DNA of 64,000 bases, taken from positions 1 to 64,000 of the forward strand of contig NW_023366915.1 in assembly GCF_902167145.1 (NCBI RefSeq), written 5' to 3'. Both the position numbers and the translations under genes were made by a program. The notes beneath the pieces are model-generated. The model searched no databases and was not told where the DNA came from. It saw only the letters and a list, made by a program, of their open reading frames with translations. Below, one piece after another: positions 1 through 11,283 of this stretch (its first letter is position 1; each line of letters starts with the position of its first letter). Source of the stretch: Zea mays. Lineage: Eukaryota > Streptophyta > Magnoliopsida > Poales > Poaceae.

Positions 1-1290
1 TTTTTCAAAAATACCGAAGGCTAACACATTCGGATTTTTGCCCAAGAAATGGTCTCCACCAGAAATCCAAGAATGTGATCTATGGCAAGGAAACATATGT
101 GTAGTGAGGTGTATGAGCCTCTGGTCGAAGATCAATGGTCTCCACCAGAAATCCAAGAATGTGATCTATGGCAAGGAAACATATGTGAGGTGAGGTGTAT
201 GAGCCTCTGGTCGATGATCAATGGCCACACAACCCCCATTTTGCCGAAAATAGCCATGAACGACCATTTTCAATAATACCGAAGGCTAACACGTACGAGT
301 TTTTAACCAAGAAATGGTTTCCACCAGAAATCCAAGAATGTAATCTATGGCAAGGAAACATATGTGGGGTGAGGTGTACGAGCCTCTGGTCGATGATAAA
401 TGGCCACACAACCCCCATTTTTGATGAAAATAGCCATGAACGACCATTTTCAATAATATCGAAAGCTAACACCTATGGATTTTTGACCAACAAATGGTCT
501 CCACCAGAAATCCAAGAATGTGATCTATGGCAAGGAAACATATGTGGGGTGAGGTGTATGAGCCTCTGGTCGACGATCAATGGCCACACAACCCTAATTT
601 TTGTCGAAAATAGCCATGAACGACCATTTTCAATGACACTGAAGGCTAACACCTACGGATTTTTGACCAAGAAATGGTCTCCACCATAAATCCAAGAATG
701 TGATCTATGGCAAGGAAACATATGTGTAGTGAGGTGTATGAGCCTTTGGTCGAAGATCAATGGTCTCCACCAGAAATCCAAGAATGTGATCTATGGCAAG
801 GAAACATATGTGGGGTGAGGTGTATGAGCCTCTGGTCGATGATCAATGGCCACACAACCCCCATTTTGCCGAAAATAGCCATGAATGACCATTTTCAATA
901 ATACCGAAGGCTAACACGGACGAGTTTTTAACCAAGAAATGGTTTCCACCAGAAATCCAAGAATGTAATCTATGGCAAGGAAAACATATGTGGGGTGAGG
1001 TGTACGAGCCTCTAGTCGATGATCAATGGCCACACAACCCCCATTTTTTATGAAAATAGCCATGAGCGACCATTTTCAATAATACTAGAGGCTAACACCT
1101 ACGGATTTTAGACCAAGAAATGGTCTCCACCAGAAATCCAAGAATGTGATCTATGGCAAGGAAACATATGTGGGGTGAGGTGTATGAGCCTCTAGTCGAT
1201 GATCAATGGCCACACAACCCCCATTTTTTATGAAAATAGCCATGAGCGACCATTTTCAATAATACTAGAGGCTAAGACCTACGGATTTTT
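1..1290 (+). repeat. knob180 satellite block, forward
   Basis: About seven head-to-tail copies of the 180-bp maize knob unit. Diagnostic pieces recur in order: GGCCACACAACCCCC, GAAAATAGCCATGAACGACC, AAGGCTAACAC, ACCAAGAAATGGTCTCCACC, CCAAGAATGTGATCTATGG and CATATGTGGGGTGAGG. Near 60-150 and 685-790 some units are shortened: GTCGAAGATCAATGG runs directly into TCTCCACCAGAAATCC. The first bases carry the rare CACATTCGG/TTGCCCAAG subtype that also forms the target of the retrotransposon insertion at 30894. The block is non-coding and its ORFs are read-through of the repeat. Confidence 0.93.
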
Positions 1291-1524
1291 CTAGTATTAT
1301 TGAAAATGGTCGCTCATGGCTATTTTCAAGGTCGCTCATGTCTATTTTCATAAAAAATGGGGGTTGTGTGGCCATTTATCATCGACTAGAGGCTCATAAA
1401 CCTCACCCCACATATGTTTCCTTGCCATAGATCACATTCTTGGATTTCTGGTGGAGACCATTTCTTGGTAAAAAATCCGTACGTGTTAGCCTTTGGTATT
1501 TTTGAAAATGGTCAGTTCATGGCT
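1291..1524 (-). repeat. knob180 block, inverted (short)
   Basis: A little more than one unit in the opposite orientation. At 1290/1291 the forward text ACGGATTTTT switches to CTAGTATTATTGAAAATGG. At 1524/1525 the inverted text TTCATGGCT switches back to TGGTCGATGATC. It contains the subtype with a duplicated GAAAATAGCCATGAGCGACC piece. The right-hand junction is shared exactly with 28520/28521. Confidence 0.85.
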
Positions 1525-4500
1525 TGGTCGATGATCAATGGCCACACAACCCCCATTTTTTATGAAAATAGCCATGAGCGACCATTTTCAATAATACTAG
1601 AGGCTAAGACCTACGGATTTTTGACCAAGAAATGGTCTCCACCAGAAATCCAAGAATGTGATCTATGGCAAGGAAACATATGTGGGGTGAGGTGTATGAG
1701 CGTCTGGTCGATGATCAATGGCCACACAACCCCCATTTTTTATGAAAATAGCCATGAACGACCATTTTCAATAATACCGAAGGCTAACACCCACGATTTT
1801 TTGACCAAGAAATGGTCTCCACCAGAAAAACAAGAATGTGACCTATGGCAAGGAAACATATGTGGGGTGAGGTGTATGAGCCTCTGGTCGATGATCAATG
1901 GCCACACAACCCCCATTTTTGTCGAAAATAGCCATGAACGACCATCTTCAATAATACCGAAGGCTAACACCTACGGATTTTTGACCAAGAAATGGTCTCC
2001 ACCAGAAATCCAAGAATGTGATCTATGGCAAGGAAACATATGTGGGGTGAGGTGTATGAGCCTCTGGTCGATGATCAATGGCCACACAACCCCCATTTTT
2101 GTCGAAAATAGCCATGAACGACCATTTTCAATAATATCGAAGGCTAACACCTACGGATTTTTGACCAAGAAATGGTCTCCACCAGAAATCCAAGAATGTG
2201 ATCTACGACAAGGAAACATATGTGGGGTGAGGTGTATGAGCCTCTGGTCGACGATCAATGGCCACACAACCCCCATTTTGCCGAAAATAGCCATGAATGA
2301 CCATTTTCAATGACACTGACGGCTAACACCTACGGATTTTTGACCAAGAAATGGTCTCCACCATAAATCCAAGATTGTGATCTATGGCAAGAAAACATAT
2401 GTGTAGTGAGGTGTATGAGCCTCTGGTTGAAGATAAATGGCCACACAACCCCCATTTTTGTCGAAAATAGCCATGAATAACCATTTTCAATAATACCGAA
2501 GGCTAACACATTCGGATTTTTGCCCAAGAAATGGTCTCCACCAGAAATCCAAGAATGTGTTCTGCGGCAAGAAAACATATGTGGGTGAGGTGTATGAGCC
2601 TCTGGTCGATGATCAATGGCCACAGAACCTCTATTTTGTAGAAAATAGCCATGAACGAAAATTTTCAATAATACCGTAGGCTAACACATACGGATTTTTG
2701 ACCAAGAAATGGTCTCCACCAGAAATCCAAGAATGTGATCTACGACAAGGAAACATATGTGGGTGAGGTGTATGAGCCTCTGGTCGATGATCAATGGCCA
2801 CACAACCCCCATTTTGTCGAAAATAGCCATGAACGACCACGACCATTTTCAATAATACTGAAGGCTAACACGTACGAATTTTTGACCAAGAAATGCTCTC
2901 CACTAGAAATCCAAGAATGTGATCTATGGCAAGGAAACATATGTGGGGTGAGGTGTACGAGCCTCTGGTTGATGATAAATGGCCACACAAACCCCATTTT
3001 TGATGCAATTAGCCATGTACGACCATTTTCAATAATACCGAAGGCTAACACCTACGGATTTTTGACCAACAAATGATCTCCACCAGAAATCCAAGAATGT
3101 GGTCTATGGCAAGGAAACATATGTGGGGTGAGGTGTATGAGCCTTTGGTCGATGATCAATGGCCACACAACCCCCATTTTTGTCGAAAATAGCTATGAAC
3201 GACCATTTTCAATAATACAGAAGGCTAACACCTACGGATTTTTGACCAAGAAATGGTCTCCACCAGAAATCTAAGAATGTGATCTATAGCAAGAAAACGT
3301 ATGTGGGGTGAAGTGTACGAGCCTCTAGTCAATGATAAATGGCCACACAACCCCCATTTATTTCGAAAATAGTGATCAACGACCATTTTCAATAATACCG
3401 AAGGCTAACACGTACGAGTTTTTAACCAAGAAATGGCATGAATGACCATTTTCAATAATACCGAAGGCTAACACCTACGGATTTTTGACCAAGAAATGGT
3501 CTCCACCAGAAATCCAAGAATGTGATCTATGGCAAGGAAACATATGTGGGGTGAGGTGTACGAGCCTCTGGTCGATGATCAATGGCCACACAACCCCCAT
3601 TTTGCCGAAAATAGCCATGAACGACCATTTTCAATAATACCGAAGGCTAACACGTACGAGTTTTTGACCAAGAAATGGTCTCCACCAGAAATCCAAGAAT
3701 GTGATCTATGGCAAGGAAACATATGTGGGGTGAGGTTTATGAGCCTCTAGTCGATGATAAATGGCCACACAACCCCCATTTTTTATGAAAATAGCCATGA
3801 GCGACCTTGAAAATAGCCATGAGCGACCATTTTCAATAATACCGAAGGCTAACACGTACGGATTTTTGACCAAGAAATGGTTTCCACCAGAAATCCAAGA
3901 ATGTAATCTATGGCAAGGAAACATATGTGGGGTGAGGTTTATGAGCCTCTAGTCGATGATAAATGGCCACACAACCCCCATTTTTATGAAAATAGCCATG
4001 AGCGACCTTGAAAATAGCCATGAGCGACCATTTTCAATAATACTAGAGGCTAACACCTACGGATTTTTGACCAAGAAATGGTCTCCACCAGAAATCCAAG
4101 AATGTGATCTATGGCAAGGAAACATATGTGGGGTGAGGTGTACGAGCCTCTGGTCGATGATCAATGGCCACAGAACCCCCATTTTGCCGAAAATAGCCAT
4201 GAACGACCATTTTCAATAATACCGAAGGCTAACACGTACGAGTTTTTGACCAAGAAATGGTCTCCACCAGAAATCCAAGAATGTGATCTATGGCAAGGAA
4301 ACATATGTGGGGTGAGGTTTATGAGCCTCTAGTCGATGATAAATGGCCACACAACCCCCATTTTTTATGAAAATAGCCATGAGCGACCTTGAAAATAGCC
4401 ATGAGCGACCATTTTCAATAATACTAGAGGCTAACACCTACGGATTTTAGACCAAGAAATGGTCTCCACCAGAAATCCAAGAATGTGATCTATGGCAAGG

Positions 4501-5489
4501 AAACATATGTGGGGTGAGGTGTATGAGCGTCTGGTCGATGATCAATGGCCACACAACCCCCATTTTGCCGAAAATAGCCATGAATGACCATTTTCAATAA
4601 TACCGAAGGCTAACACGTACGAGTTTTTAACCAAGAAATGGTCTCCACCAGAAATCCAAGAATGTGATCTATGGAAAGGAAACATATGTGGGGTGAGGTG
4701 TACGAGCCTCTGGTCGATGATCAATGGCCACAGAACCCCCATTTTGCCGAAAATAGCCATGAACGACCATTTTCAATAATACCGAAGTATGTGGGGTGAG
4801 GTGTATGAGCCTCTGGTCGACGATCAATGGCCACACAACCCCCATTTTGCCGAAAATAGCCATGAATGACCATTTTCAATAATACTAGAGGCTAAGACCT
4901 ACGGATTTTAGACCAAGAAATGGTCTCCACCAGAAATCCAAGAATGTGATCTATGGCAAGGAAACATATGTGGGGTGAGGTGTATGAGCAGTCTGGTCGA
5001 TGATCAATGGCCACACAACCCCCATTTTTGTCGAAAATAGCCATGAACGACCATTTTCAAAAATACCGAAGGCTAACACCTACGGATTTTTGACCAAGAA
5101 ATGGTCTCCACCAGAAATCCAAGAATGTGATCTATGGCAAGGAAACATATGTGGGGTGAGGTGTATGAGCCTCTGGTCGACGATCAATGGCCACACAACC
5201 CTAATTTTTGTCGAAAATAGCCATGAACGACCATTTTCAATGACACTGAAGGCTAACACCTACGGATTTTTGACCAAGAAATGGTCTCCACCAGAAATCC
5301 AAGAATGTGATCTATGGCAAGGAAACATATGTGGAGACCATTTCTTCAGTACTATCGATGATAAATGGCCACACAACCCCCATTTTTTATGAAAATAGCC
5401 ATGAGCGACCTTGAAAATAGCCATGAGCGACCATTTTCAATAATACTAGAGGCTAACACCTACGGATTTTAGACCAAGAAATGGTCTCC
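1525..5489 (+). repeat. knob180 satellite block, forward
   Basis: About 22 units mixing several subtypes, including GTCGAAAATAG, TTTTATGAAAATAG (with or without a 22-bp internal duplication), TTGCCGAAAATAG with CACGTACGAG, and the ACCCTAATTTTTG variant. Deletion scars lie near 3436 (GAAATGG joined to CATGAATGACC) and 4788 (ACCGAAG joined to TATGTGGGG). A scrambled inverted piece of about 20 bp lies at 5333-5352. No genes are present. Confidence 0.93.
5333..5352. repeat. scrambled inverted micro-insert inside a knob180 unit
   Basis: Forward text stops after CATATGTGG. The next bases, GAGACCATTTCTTCAGTAC, are inverted-strand satellite with an internal gap, after which forward text resumes at ATCGATGATAAATGG. 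The same scar in the opposite orientation is present near 8243-8271 and 9141-9171. Confidence 0.75.
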
Positions 5490-6147
5490 TCATCGACCAG
5501 AGGCTCATACCCCTCACCCCACATATGTTTGCTTGTCGTAGATCACATTCTTGGATTTCTGGTGGAGACCATTTCTTGGTCAAAAATCCGTAGGTGTTAG
5601 CCTTCGGTATTATTGAAAATGGTCGTTCATGGCTATTTTCGGCAAAAATGGGGGTTGTGTGGCCATTGATCATCGACCAGAGGCTAATACACCTCACCCC
5701 ACATATGTTTCCTTGCCATAGATCACATTCTTGGATTTCTGGTGGAGACCATTTCTTGGTCAAAAATCCGTAGGTGTTAGCCTTCGGTATTATTGAAAAT
5801 GGTCATTCATGGCTATTTTCGACAAAAATGGGGGTTGTGTGGCCATTGATCATCGACCTAGAGGCTCATACACCTCACCCCACATATGTTTCCTTGCCAT
5901 AGATCACATTCTTGGATTTCTGGTGGAGACCATTTCTTGGTCAAAAATCCGTAGGTCTTAGTCCTCTAATATTATTGAAAATGGTCGCTCATGGCTATTT
6001 TCATAAAAAATGGGGGTTGTGTGGCCATTTATCATCGACTAGAGGCTCATAAACCTCACCCCACATATGTTTCCTTGCCATAGATTACATTCTTGGATTT
6101 CTGGTGGAGACCATTTCTTGGTTAAAAATCCGTAGGTGTTAGCCTTC
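5490..6147 (-). repeat. knob180 block, inverted
   Basis: About 3.6 inverted units. The left junction joins forward ATGGTCTCC to inverted TCATCGACCAGAGGC. The right junction near 6147 joins inverted TTAGCCTTC to forward AGCCTCTGGTCGATG. No genes are present. Confidence 0.88.
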
Positions 6148-7121
6148 AGCCTCTGGTCGATGATCAATGGCCACACAACCCCCATTTTTGTCGAAAATAG
6201 CCATGAGCGACCATTTTCAATAATACCGAAGGCTAACACCTACGGATTTTTGACCAAGAAATGGTCTCCACCAGAAATCCAAGAATGTGATCTATGGCAA
6301 GGAAACATATGTGGGGTGAGGTGTATGAGCGTCTGGTCGATGATCAATGGCCACACAACCCCCATTTTTGTCGAAAATAGCCATGAACGACCATTTTCAA
6401 TAATACCGAAGGCTAACACCTACGGATTTTTGACCAAGAAATGGTCTCCACCAGAAATCCAAGAATGTGATCTATGGCAAGGAATCATATGTGGGGTGAG
6501 GTGTATGAGCGTCTAGGTCGATGATCAATGGCCACACAACCCCCATTTTTTGTCGAAAATAGCCATGAACGACCATTTTCAATAATACCGAAGGCTAACA
6601 CCTACGGATTTTTGACCAAGAAATGATCTCCACCAGAAATCCAAGAATGTGATCTACGACAAGGAAACATATGTGGGGTGAGGTGTATGAGCCTCTGGTC
6701 GACGATCAATGGCCACACAACCCCCATTTTGCCGAAAATAGCCATGAATGACCATTTTCAATAATACCGAAGGCTAACACGTACGAGTTCTTAACCAAGA
6801 AATGGTTTCCACCAGAAATCCAAGAATGTAATCTATGGCAAGGAAACATATGTGGGGTGAGTTTTATGAGCCTCTAGTCGATGATAAATGGCCACACAAC
6901 CCCCATTTTTGATGAAAATAGCCATGAACGACCATTTTCAATAATATCGAAAGCTAACACCTACGGATTTTTGACCAACAAATGGTCTCCACCAGAAATC
7001 CAAGAATGTGGTCTATGGCAAGGAAACATATGTGGGGTGAGGTGTATGAGCCATTGGTCGATGATCAGTGGCCACACAACCCCCATTTTTGTCGAAAATA
7101 GCCATGAACGACCATTTTCAA
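6148..7121 (+). repeat. knob180 block, forward
   Basis: About 5.4 forward units. The last two carry the linked markers TCGAAAGCTAAC, GACCAACAAATGG and AATGTGGTCTATGG, which reappear inverted at 7621-7862. The block ends where CCATTTTCAATA runs into inverted ATAGATTACATTCTTGG. Confidence 0.88.
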
Positions 7122-7391
7122 TAGATTACATTCTTGGATTTCTGGTGGAGACCATTTCTTGGTTAAAAACTCGTACGTGTTAGCCTTCGGTATTATTGAA
7201 AATGGTCATTCATGGCTATTTCGGCAAAATGGGGGTTGTGTGGCCATTGATCGTCGACCAGAGGCTCATACACCTCACCCCACATATGTTTCCTTGTCGT
7301 AGATCACATTCTTGGATTTCTGGTGGAGACCATTTCTTGGTCAAAAATCCGTAGGTGTTAGCCTTCGGTATTATTGAAAATGGTCGTTCAT
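7122..7391 (-). repeat. knob180 block, inverted
   Basis: One and a half inverted units forming the left half of the inner palindrome. The right junction joins inverted GGTCGTTCATG to forward ATTTTTGACCAAG. No genes are present. Confidence 0.85.
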
Positions 7392-7620
7392 GATTTTTGA
7401 CCAAGAAATGGTCTCCACCAGAAATCCAAGAATGTGATCTATGGCAAGGAAACATATGTGGGGTGAGGTGTATGAGCCTCTGGTCGATGATCAATGGCCA
7501 CACAACCCCCATTTTTGTCGAAAATAGCCATGAATGACCATTTTCAATAATACCGAAGGCTAACACGTACGAGTTTTTAACCAAGAAATGGTCTCCACCA
7601 GAAATCCAAGAATGTAATCT
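7392..7620 (+). repeat. knob180 block, forward (short)
   Basis: A little over one forward unit. The right junction near 7620 joins forward AATGTAATCTAT to inverted TATTGAAAATGG with a TAT overlap. It is the right half of the inner palindrome. Confidence 0.85.
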
Positions 7621-10059
7621 ATTGAAAATGGTTGTTCATGGCTATTTTCGACAAAAATGGGGGTTGTGTGGCCATTGATCATCGACCAAAGGCTCATACA
7701 CCTCACCCCACATATGTTTCCTTGCCATAGACCACATTCTTGGATTTCTGGTGGAGACCATTTGTTGGTCAAAAATCTGTAGGTGTTAGCTTTCGATATT
7801 ATTGAAAATGGTCGTTCATGGCTATTTTCGACAAAAATGGGGGTTGTGTGGCCATTGATCATCGACCAGAGGCTCATACACCTCACCCCACATATGTTTC
7901 CTTGCCATAGATCACATTCTTGGATTTCTGGTGGAGACCATTTCTTGGTAAAAAATCCGTAGGTGTTAGCCTTCGGTATTATTGAAAATGGTCGTTCATG
8001 GCTATTTTCGACAAAAATGGGGGTTGTGTGGCCATTGATCATCGACCAGACGCTCATACACCTCACCCCACATATGTTTCCTTGCCATAGATCACATTCT
8101 TGGATTTCTGGTGGAGACCATTTCTTGGTCTAAAATCCGTAGGTGTTAGCCTCTAGTATTATTGAAAATGGTCGCTCATGGCTATTTTCAAGGTCGCTCA
8201 TGGCTATTTTCATAAAAAATGGGGGTTGTGTGGCCATTTATCATCGATAGTACCGAAGAAATGGTCTCCACATATGTTTCCTTGCCATAGATCACATTCT
8301 TGGATTTCTGGTGGAGACCATTTCTTGGTCAAAAATCCGTAGGTGTTAGCATTCAGTGTCATTGAAAATGGTCGTTCATGGCTATTTTCGACAAAAATTA
8401 GGGTTGTGTGGCCATTGATCGTCGACCAGAGGCTCATACACCTCACCCCACATATGTTTCCTTGCCATAGATCACATTCTTGGATTTCTGGTGGAGATCA
8501 TTTCTTGGTCAAAAATCCGTAGGTGTTAGCCTTCGGTATTATTGAAAATGGTCGTTCATGGCTATTTTCGACAAAAATGGGGGTTGTGTGGCCATTGATC
8601 ATCGACCAGACGCTCATACACCTCACCCCACATATGTTTCCTTGCCATAGATCACATTCTTGGATTTCTGGTGGAGATCATTTCTTGGTCAAAAATCCGT
8701 AGGTGTTAGCCTTCGGTATTATTGAAAATGGTCGTTCATGGCTATTTTCGACAAAAATGGGGGTTGTGTGGCCATTGATCATCGACCAGACGCTCATACA
8801 CCTCACCCCACATATGTTTCCTTGCCATAGATCACATTCTTGGATTTCTGGTGGAGATCATTTCTTGGTCAAAAATCCGTAGGTGTTAGCCTTCGGTATT
8901 ATTGAAAATGGTCGTTCATGGCTATTTTCGACAAAAATGGGGGTTGTGTGGCCATTGATCATCGACCAGACGCTCATACACCTCACCCCACATATGTTTC
9001 CTTGCCATAGATCACATTCTTGGATTTCTGGTGGAGACCATTTCTTGGTCAAAAATCCGTAGGTCTTAGCCTCTAATATTATTGAAAATGGTCGCTCATG
9101 GCTATTTTCATAAAAAATGGGGGTTGTGTGGCCTATTTATCATCGATAGTACCGAAGAAATGGTCTCCACATATGTTTCCTTGCCATAGATCACATTCTT
9201 GGATTTCTGGTGGAGACCATTTCTTGGTCAAAAATCCGTAGGTGTTAGCCTTCAGTGTCATTGAAAATGGTCGTTCATGGCTATTTTCGACAAAAATTAG
9301 GGTTGTGTGGCCATTGATCGTCGACCAGAGGCTCATACACCTCACCCCACATATGTTTCCTTGCCATAGATCACATTCTTGGATTTCTGGTGGAGACCAT
9401 TTCTTGGTCAAAAATCCGTAGGTGTTAGCCTTCGGTATTTTTGAAAAATGGTCGTTCATGGCTATTTTCGACAAAAATGGGGGTTGTGTGGCCATTTATC
9501 ATCGACTAGAGGCTCATACACCTCACCCCACATATGTTTCCTTGCCATAGATCACATTCTTGGATTTCTGGTGGAGACCATTTCTTGGTCAAAAATCCGT
9601 AGGTGTTAGCCTTCAGTATTATTGAAAATGGTCGTTCATGGCTATTTTCGACAAAAATGGGTGTTGTGTGGCCATTGATCATCGACCAGACGCTCATACA
9701 CCTCACCCCACATATGTTTCCTTGCCATAGATCACATTCTTGGATTTCTCGTGGAGACCATTCTTGGTCAAAAATCCGTAGGTGTTAGCCTTCGGTATTA
9801 TTGAAAATGGTCGTTCATGGCTATTTTCGACAAAAATGGGGGTTGTGTGGCCATTTATCATCTACTAGAGGCTCATAAACCTCACCCCACATATGTTTCC
9901 TTGCCATAGATCACATTCTTGGATTTCTGGTGGAGACCATTTCTTGGTCTAAAATCCGTAGGTGTTAGCCTTCGGTATTATTGAAAATGGTCGTTCATGG
10001 CTATTTTCGACAAAATGGGGGTTGTGTGGCAATTGATCATCGACCAGACGCTCATACAC
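7621..10059 (-). repeat. knob180 block, inverted
   Basis: About 13.5 inverted units. Near 8460-9000 three consecutive 180-bp units are almost identical (GGTGGAGATCATTTCTTGG variant), a sign of recent local amplification. Scars near 8243-8271 and 9141-9171 match the micro-insert at 5333. The block ends where GCTCATACACC joins forward CATTTTTTATGAAAATAG. No genes are present. Confidence 0.9.
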
Positions 10060-11283
10060 CCATTTTTTATGAAAATAGCCATGAGCGACCTTGAAAATAG
10101 CCATGAGCGACCATTTTCAATAATACTAGAGGCTAACACCTACGGATTTTAGACCAAGAAATGGTCTCCACCAGAAATCCAAGAATGTGATCTATGGCAA
10201 GGAAACATATGTGGGGTGAGGTGTACGAGCCTCTGGTCGATGATCAATGGCCACACAACCCCCATTTTGCCGAAAATAGCCATGAACGACCATTTTCAAT
10301 AATACCGAAGGCTAACACGTACGAGTTTTTAACCAAGAAATGGTCTCCACCAGAAATCCAAGAATGTGATCTATGGCAAGGAAACATATGTGGGGTGAGG
10401 TGTATGAGCCTCTGGTCGATGATCAATGGCCACACAACCCCCATTTTTGTCGAAAATAGCCATGAACGACCATTTTCAATAATACCGAAGGCTAACACCT
10501 ACGGATTTTTGACCAAGAAATGGTCTCCGCCAGAAATCCAAGAATGTGATCTATGGCAAGGAAACATATGTGGGGTGAGGTGTATGAGCCTCTAGTCGAT
10601 GATAAATGGCCACACAACCCCCATTTTTGTCGAAAATAGCCATGAACGACCATTTTCAAAAATACCGAAGGCTAACACCTACGGATTTTTGACCAAGAAA
10701 TGGTCTCCACCAGAAATCCAAGAATGTGATCTATGGCAAGGAAACATATGTGGGGTGAGGTGTATGAGCCTTTGGTCGATGATCAATGGCCACACAACCC
10801 TAATTTTTGTCGAAAATAGCCATGAACGACCATTTTCAATGACACTGAAGGCTAACACCTACGGATTTTTGACCAAGAAATGGTCTCCACCAGAAATCCA
10901 AGAATGTGATCTATGGCAAGGAAACATATGTGGGGTGAGGTGTATGAGCCTCTAGTCGATGATAAATGGCCACACAACCCCCATTTTTTATGAAAATAGC
11001 CATGAGCGACCTTGAAAATAGCCATGAGCGACCATTTTCAATAATACTAGAGGCTAACACCTACGGATTTTAGACCAAGAAATGGTCTCCACCAGAAATC
11101 CAAGAATGTGATCTATGGTATTGTAAATGGTCATTCTATGGCAAGGAAACATATGTGGGGTGAGGTGTACGAGCCTCTGGTCGATGATCAATGGCCACAC
11201 AACCCCCATTTTGCCGAAAATAGCCATGAATGACCATTTTCAATAATACCGAAGGCTAACACCTACGGATTTTTGACCAAGAA
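10060..11283 (+). repeat. knob180 block, forward
   Basis: About 6.8 forward units. Near 11119-11136 a short inverted piece (TATTGTAAATGGTCATTC) interrupts GATCTATGG...CTATGGCAAGG. The right junction merges GACCAAGAAATGG with inverted AAATGGGGGTTG through the shared bases AAATGG. Confidence 0.9.

Larger units (their letters stand above)
6881..7862. repeat. palindrome of knob180 units centred near 7372
   Basis: The two arms (about 6881-7350 and 7392-7862) mirror each other around 7371.5. Both outer orientation switches (7122 and 7621) and the linked subtype markers fall at mirror positions. Inside, orientation goes forward, inverted, forward, inverted. The arms differ at a few bases, for example ACGGATTTTTGACC against ACAGATTTTTGACC, so the structure is old enough to have accumulated changes, or has been partly converted. 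Confidence 0.75.
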
